Part shown: positions 29,751 through 32,964 of the stretch, piece after piece
Position numbering within the stretch: the stretch's first letter is position 1
How the letters are laid out: each line of letters starts with the position of its first letter
Translations under genes and position numbers: made by a program
The notes under the pieces: model-generated
The model's input: only the letters and a program-made list of their open reading frames with translations
What the model was told of the DNA's origin: nothing
The model's database searches: none
NCBI GenBank assembly: GCA_026981935.1
Contig: JALSIC010000006.1
Span: forward strand, 1 to 32,964
DNA: 32,964 bases
Source of the DNA: Gammaproteobacteria bacterium
GTDB lineage: Bacteria; Pseudomonadota; Gammaproteobacteria; SZUA-140
Direction: 5' to 3'

Positions 29751-29785
29751 GACAGAGGACGGAGGACAGAGGACAGAGGACGGAC
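29751..29785 (+). repeat. Heptanucleotide tandem repeat (five units)
   Basis: Five consecutive 7-base units read GACAGAG, GACGGAG, GACAGAG, GACAGAG and GACGGAC. The repeat starts ten bases after the stop codon at 29738-29740 and lies outside any gene. The strand is purine-rich. Seven is not a multiple of three, so it would shift frame if it expanded within a gene, but here it is intergenic. Confidence 0.85.
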
Positions 29786-29805
29786 AGGGGATGAGGGACG
29801 AAGCG

Positions 29806-29820
29806 CGTTTTGCCAAAACG
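29806..29820. repeat. Perfect 15-bp palindrome upstream of the antitoxin-like gene
   Basis: CGTTTTG and CAAAACG flank a single central base. The site lies 83 bp before the presumed start of the antitoxin-like gene and may be an operator or promoter-associated site. The string CCAAAACGGCC here (29813-29823) is shared with the inverted repeat in the pilM leader (7653-7663). Confidence 0.5.
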
Positions 29821-29902
29821 GCCTGATTCGCGCCAATCTTCCCGATACCACAGGATATCCCATGCCATTGGCGAGGGTCGGGAGGGTGAGCCTGCGTGTG
29901 CC

Positions 29903-30211
29903 ATGAAGCCCGTCGAGAAGCCCGTTGATGCGTCCTTGTTGAAGTACTTTGCTGCCAAGTATGTCTGGTGGCAGGAGCCTGACGTGGCGGTATGCCAGCC
30001 GGAGCGCGTGATTGCGCAGGTCATGGAACTTGGGGACTACGACGATGTGCAGAAGTTGACCGCGGCCGTGGACGAAGAAGACCTGCGCCGGGTACTGCTG
30101 CACGCTGAGGCGGGTCAGTTTTCCGCGCGCAGCTGGGCCTACTGGCATTACCGCCTGGGACTCTCTGAACCTGGCAAGGTGCCTCCACTGCCACCCAGGA
30201 AGACCGCATGA
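29903..30211 (+). CDS. Antitoxin-like partner of a degraded AbiEii-type toxin
   Basis: A 102-aa protein of unknown named family. It reads LLKYFAAKYVWWQEPDVAV, RVIAQVMELGDYDDVQ and ends ARSWAYWHYRLGLSEPGKVPPLPPRKTA. I recall proteins with this WHYRLGL...PPLP ending as small genes directly upstream of AbiEii/AbiGii nucleotidyltransferase toxins, and that is its position here. The ATG at 29903 is preferred over an upstream reading from 29810, which adds 31 residues of random-looking sequence; a purine-rich GGGAGGGTGAG lies about 15 bases upstream. Its stop overlaps the ATG of the downstream toxin remnant, the usual coupling of a toxin-antitoxin pair. The reading frame is intact, so it may still be expressed without its partner. 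The antitoxin role is inferred from context. Confidence 0.6.
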   Translation: MKPVEKPVDASLLKYFAAKYVWWQEPDVAVCQPERVIAQVMELGDYDDVQKLTAAVDEEDLRRVLLHAEAGQFSARSWAYWHYRLGLSEPGKVPPLPPRKTA

Positions 30212-30452
30212 TGCGGACCTTCCGTGCTCACCACGAGATCCTGCCACCGGTGCAGAAAAGACTCTGGCCGGCCCTTTGTCGGGCCCCGGAAATGGGGCTG
30301 GTGCTGTACGGTGGTACTGCGATTGCCCTGCGCCTGGGACACGGGTTTCCGTGGCCTTCGACTTCTTCACTGACAGGTCACTGAACAGGGAAACCTTGTC
30401 CACCACCTTTCCCTTTATCCTGGTTGTTTTCCGTATCAGACGACAGAAATAG
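30208..30452 (+). pseudogene. Frameshifted and truncated AbiEii/AbiGii-type nucleotidyltransferase toxin
   Basis: The first frame reads MMRTFRAHHEILPPVQKRLW ... MGLVLYGGTAIALRLGHG and stops at 30382-30384. The family continues after LRLGH with R, then a VDFDFF-type metal motif. That continuation is found one frame over from about 30342: RVSVAFDFFTDRSLNRETLS, ending at TAG 30450-30452. The pattern fits loss of a single C after the CAC codon at 30340-30342. The first Asp of the metal motif is also changed to Ala, and about 75 percent of the usual protein is missing, so no active enzyme can be made. The GGTAIALRLGH motif is the nucleotide-binding signature of AbiEii-like toxins. Confidence 0.8.
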
Positions 30453-30467
30453 ACCCCTGCACGGGAG

Positions 30468-30486
30468 CGCCGACTTGCAGTCGGCG
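30468..30486. repeat. 8-bp perfect hairpin, REP-like
   Basis: CGCCGACT and AGTCGGCG flank a TGC loop. It lies between the toxin remnant and the 3' end of comM. No T-tract follows on the plus strand. On the minus strand it lies about 50 bases past the comM stop and could help end or stabilise that transcript. Similar GCGCCGACT...AGTCGGCG palindromes are dispersed in some gammaproteobacterial genomes. Confidence 0.5.
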
Positions 30487-30538
30487 AAAAGTGAGCCGAG
30501 TACAACCCGGCGATCCGCGGGAACAGTCAGCGCCGTTT

Positions 30539-32098
30539 TCAAGTTCCCCGCCGGTCCAGGCGGCGGTAGGCGATGGCTTCCTGGAGGTGTTCGGTTTCGA
30601 TGGCGGGCGCGTCTGCCAGATCGGCGATGGTGCGGGCCACCTTGAGGATGCGGTGATAGGCACGGGCCGACAGGCCCAGTCGCTGGCTGGCGTTCTCCAG
30701 CAGGCGGGCCTGCCGGGCGTCCAGGGGGCAGTGGCGCATCACCTCGCGGGCATCGAGGCGCTGGTTGGGTTTGCCCGCGCGTGCAAGCTGGCGCCGGCGT
30801 GCGGCCACGACACGCCGGCGGACTTCGCTGCTGGTGACCTGCCCGCCCGAGGCCTCGCCCCCTCCCTCGCGCTCCCCATCACGTCCCCCATTACGCCCTC
30901 CATTGCGCCAGGCACCGGGCGGCAGCGGCGGGACTTCGACGTGCATGTCGATGCGGTCCAGCAGGGGGCCGGAGAGGCGGGCGCGGTAGCGTTGCACCTG
31001 CTCAGCGGTGCAGCGGCAGCGGCCGGCCGGGTCACCCAGGTGGCCGCAGGGGCAGGGGTTCATGGCGGCGACGAGCTGGAAGCGGGCAGGGAACTCCGCC
31101 TGGCGTCCGGCGCGGGAGATGGTGATGGTGCCCGATTCCAGGGGTTCGCGCAGGACTTCCAGCACCCGGCGGTCGAATTCCGGCAGCTCGTCCAGGAACA
31201 GCACGCCGTGGTGGGCGAGCGAGATCTCGCCGGGGGCCGGGTGGCTGCCTCCGCCCACCAGGGCCACGCCGGAGGCGGTGTGGTGGGGGCTGCGAAAGGG
31301 GCGCCGGCGCCAGCTTGCGGGATCGAAGCCCTGATGGCTGATGGAGGCGATGGCTGCGCTTTCCATGGCCTCGGTCTCGTCCATGGGAGGCAGGATGCCG
31401 GGGAGGCGGCTCGCCAGCAGCGTCTTGCCCGTGCCGGGCGGTCCCATGAGGAGGAGATTGTGGCCCCCGGCGGCGGCGATCTCCAGGGCACGCTTGGCAT
31501 GGGCCTGACCGCGCACCTCCGCCAGGTCGCCTGCCGTGTCGTCGTCCGGCGGGGGCGGCGCATGTCCCCTGAGCGGGGCCAGGGGGCGGCTGCCGTCGAG
31601 ATGGGCGCTCGCTTCCAGGAGGCTGGCGACGGGCAGCAGTTCGAGGCCCTCGATGAGCGCGGCCTCGCGGACATTGCCGGCGGGGAGGATGAGGCGGCGA
31701 CCGGCGTCGCGGCAACGCAGGGCGAGCGGCAGGATGCCCGCAACGGGCCGGATCTCGCCGCTCAGCCCCAGCTCGCCGGCGATTTCATGGTCTTCAAGGG
31801 CGTCGCGGGGGAGCTGTTCCGAGGCGGCCAGGAGTCCCAGGGCGATGGCGAGGTCGTAGCGGCCGCCCTGTTTGGGCAGGTCCGCCGGGGCGAGATTGAT
31901 GGTGATCCGGCGCACGGGAAAGGTGAACCCGCAGCTCTGCAGGGCGGCACGCACCCGCTCGCGGCTCTCCCGTACCGCGGCCTCGGGCAGGCCCACGATG
32001 GCGAGTGCCGGCAGGCCGTTGGCCAGATGGGTCTCCACGGTGACCAGCGGGGCCTCGATGCCGCATTGGGCGCGGCTGTAGACGGTTGCCAGCGACAT
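30539..32098 (-). CDS. comM: ComM/YifB family Mg-chelatase-like AAA ATPase
   Basis: Hexameric DNA helicase that promotes branch migration during natural transformation (known for Vibrio ComM). The N-terminal ChlI/Lon-like domain covers about 20-145, with GLPEAAVRESRERVRAAL. The AAA domain has Walker A GPPGTGKT (219-226) and Walker B GVLFLDELPEF (298-308). A cysteine-rich CPCGHLGDPAGRCRC stretch is typical. ARVYHRILKVARTIADL-like sequence marks the C-terminal Mg-chelatase domain. The 519-aa length is normal apart from a Gly/Arg/Glu-rich insert at about 396-418, coded by 30839-30911. ATG at 32098 is on the minus strand. It lies downstream of ubiK in the same direction with a 91-bp gap. Confidence 0.93.
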   Translation of the reverse strand: MSLATVYSRAQCGIEAPLVTVETHLANGLPALAIVGLPEAAVRESRERVRAALQSCGFTFPVRRITINLAPADLPKQGGRYDLAIALGLLAASEQLPRDALEDHEIAGELGLSGEIRPVAGILPLALRCRDAGRRLILPAGNVREAALIEGLELLPVASLLEASAHLDGSRPLAPLRGHAPPPPDDDTAGDLAEVRGQAHAKRALEIAAAGGHNLLLMGPPGTGKTLLASRLPGILPPMDETEAMESAAIASISHQGFDPASWRRRPFRSPHHTASGVALVGGGSHPAPGEISLAHHGVLFLDELPEFDRRVLEVLREPLESGTITISRAGRQAEFPARFQLVAAMNPCPCGHLGDPAGRCRCTAEQVQRYRARLSGPLLDRIDMHVEVPPLPPGAWRNGGRNGGRDGEREGGGEASGGQVTSSEVRRRVVAARRRQLARAGKPNQRLDAREVMRHCPLDARQARLLENASQRLGLSARAYHRILKVARTIADLADAPAIETEHLQEAIAYRRLDRRGT

Positions 32099-32189
32099 GC
32101 CTCTTCCCTGAGCTTGCCTCGTTCACGTTCAGGGGCGTTGTGTTCCGAGCCCCCATGGGAAGCTCCGCCCGCGATTCAGGGGCGGGCGT

Positions 32190-32483
32190 TCAGTCTTTCT
32201 GCCCGTCCCCACTGTCCCCCGCGGGGCGGTCCTTGTCCAGCAGCAGGGCTTCCAGCCGCGCCACCTCGCGGCTGAGTGCCTCGACCTTGCGCCGGGTGCG
32301 CTCCAGCACGCCCTTTTGCACCTCGAATTCCTCCCGCGTCACCAGGTCCAGGCGATCGAAGGTGCTGGTGAGCAGCGCGCGCAGGTTCTTTTCCACGTCC
32401 TGCTGCAGCAGCCGGGCGCTGTCCGGCAGCACTTCGCTCAGGCGCTGGCTGAGATCGTCGAAGAGCTTGGGGTCCAGGGCCAT
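32190..32483 (-). CDS. ubiK: Ubiquinone biosynthesis accessory factor UbiK (BMFP family)
   Basis: Small coiled-coil protein, 97 aa, that assists the ubiquinone-synthesis complex together with UbiJ under aerobic conditions. The N-terminal half MALDPKLFDDLSQRLSEVLP...LLQQDVEKNLRALLTSTFDRL and the middle LVTREEFEVQKGVLERTR are the family signature. The part KVEALSREVARLEALL is a coiled coil. The C-terminus is a short acidic/Gly tail. GGGAGGAGG seven bases before the ATG on the minus strand fixes the start. A TAATAT (minus strand, near 32523) could be its -10 box but has no clear -35. Confidence 0.92.
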   Translation of the reverse strand: MALDPKLFDDLSQRLSEVLPDSARLLQQDVEKNLRALLTSTFDRLDLVTREEFEVQKGVLERTRRKVEALSREVARLEALLLDKDRPAGDSGDGQKD

Positions 32484-32838
32484 GGCTTGCCTCCTCCCGA
32501 ATTGCGCACTGATTCGCCCATATTACACCACGTGCCTGACGGGCGCAGCAGGTCCTGCAGTGGATCCTCTCCTTATGACCCGGGGGCCCACCACGCACCA
32601 TTTTGTGGATATGCTGGGGTAATTTGAGGTAGTCTTGCCAGCCTGCCAGTCGAGGCCGTTGTTGGTGTAGCTGTCCACGGTGCTGCCGTTGCGGCTGGCC
32701 GTGGCTCTTGTAGCTGATGTCCAAGTCGGGATAATCACTGTTCACAAATTTGGTTCTTCGTAGATTAGTGTGAGCCCTTGGGTAGCATATCCAGCCCGCC
32801 GCAGTAGAAAAGGATGCTGTTTCTGAATCCATCGAAAG
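32484..32838. other. Anonymous region upstream of ubiK, with coding-like patches
   Basis: No gene can be assigned. On the minus strand, two adjacent frames carry stretches with GC-rich third positions as in real genes here: DISYKSHGQ, and after a frame change RNGSTVDSYTNNGLDWQAGK (about 32634-32722). This looks like a fragment of a decayed gene, but I recognise no family. A CCTGC-type palindrome lies near 32551. In many relatives the gene next to ubiK here would be glnK; it is not present. Confidence 0.4.
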
Positions 32839-32964
32839 TGGAGTTACCCCGCTTCAGTGGACAGTTCAACATTTGGGGTTTGAGCCCCGCTCTTGTGCTG
32901 GACGTACTGTTTCTCGAAGTTGATCGGCGACAGATAGCCCAGTGACGAATGCCGGCGATGCGGA
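32839..32964 (-). mobile_element. IS3-family insertion sequence, right end (partial)
   Basis: The element enters the window from the right edge. Its end is inferred at about 32839, because the minus strand then finishes GTAACTCCA, the CA-3' end typical of IS3-family elements, only five bases past the transposase stop codon. No target duplication can be tested since the other end is outside the window. Confidence 0.6.
32844..32964 (-). CDS. IS3-family transposase OrfB, C-terminal end (partial)
   Basis: On the minus strand the last 39 codons before the TAA at 32844-32846 read PHRRHSSLGYLSPINFEKQY followed by VQHKSGAQ. The pattern RRHSSLGYLSPxxFE is the well-known end of the integrase (rve) core of IS3-family OrfB transposases, which act by a DDE mechanism. 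The catalytic Asp, Asp and Glu are outside the window. The tail TPNVELSTEAG runs almost to the element end. Confidence 0.85.
   Translation of the reverse strand, partial: PHRRHSSLGYLSPINFEKQYVQHKSGAQTPNVELSTEAG

Noticed and set aside
29751-29785. Tandem heptamers as a CRISPR array
   Set aside because: Units are only 7 bp with no spacers and no cas genes nearby; it is a simple tandem repeat.
32523-32738. 71-aa minus-strand frame as an intact gene
   Set aside because: Good codon pattern covers only part of it and changes frame at its 5' side, so it looks like a fragment, not a complete gene.

Overview
The window reads as chromosome of a GC-rich gammaproteobacterium. The order ponA (divergent) / pilM-N-O-P-Q / aroK-aroB / damX-like / gltB-gltD / hemE is the conserved gammaproteobacterial arrangement, and comM next to ubiK fits too. 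Individual protein sequences suggest a purple-sulfur or sulfur-oxidiser type lineage (Chromatiales-like). That placement is an inference from gene content and base composition, not from any search.

Layout. 1-4937 (+): the 3' end of rpmE, an intrinsic terminator, an exported thermonuclease-like protein, then three central-carbon genes: short-form malic enzyme, LDH-like malate dehydrogenase and citrate synthase. 4990-7464 (-): penicillin-binding protein 1A, convergent with citrate synthase and divergent from the type IV pilus assembly operon pilMNOPQ (7706-12795, each junction overlapping). 12796-15808: an accessory island between pilQ and aroK. It holds about 790 bp of non-coding DNA with inverted repeats, a REP-like pair, direct repeats and a structured leader, followed by a multi-Ig-domain lipoprotein of visibly lower GC. 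15809-21315: aroK, aroB, a dGTPase-like gene, a small WGR-domain protein and a DamX-like AAA/SPOR protein. 21605-28801: gltB, gltD and hemE, tightly overlapped behind a strong promoter and a hairpin-bearing leader. 28850-29740: an unrecognised conserved-looking protein with a methyltransferase-like motif.

29741-30538 is a second accessory patch. It has a heptanucleotide tandem repeat, a perfect palindrome, an intact antitoxin-like gene, and an AbiEii-type nucleotidyltransferase toxin destroyed by a frameshift and truncation. 30539-32483 (-): comM (YifB) and ubiK. 32484-32964: anonymous sequence with coding-like patches, ending in the 3' end of an IS3-family transposase, so the right edge of the window is a mobile-element junction.

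How the genes work together: PilMNOP form the inner-membrane alignment complex that connects to the PilQ secretin. PBP1A and the SPOR protein act on peptidoglycan. GltB and GltD form NADPH-glutamate synthase. Malic enzyme, MDH and citrate synthase partition malate between pyruvate and citrate. I see no CRISPR array, tRNA or rRNA. The most unusual parts are the pilQ-aroK island and the decayed toxin-antitoxin locus; I found no convincing new multi-gene defence or biosynthetic system.
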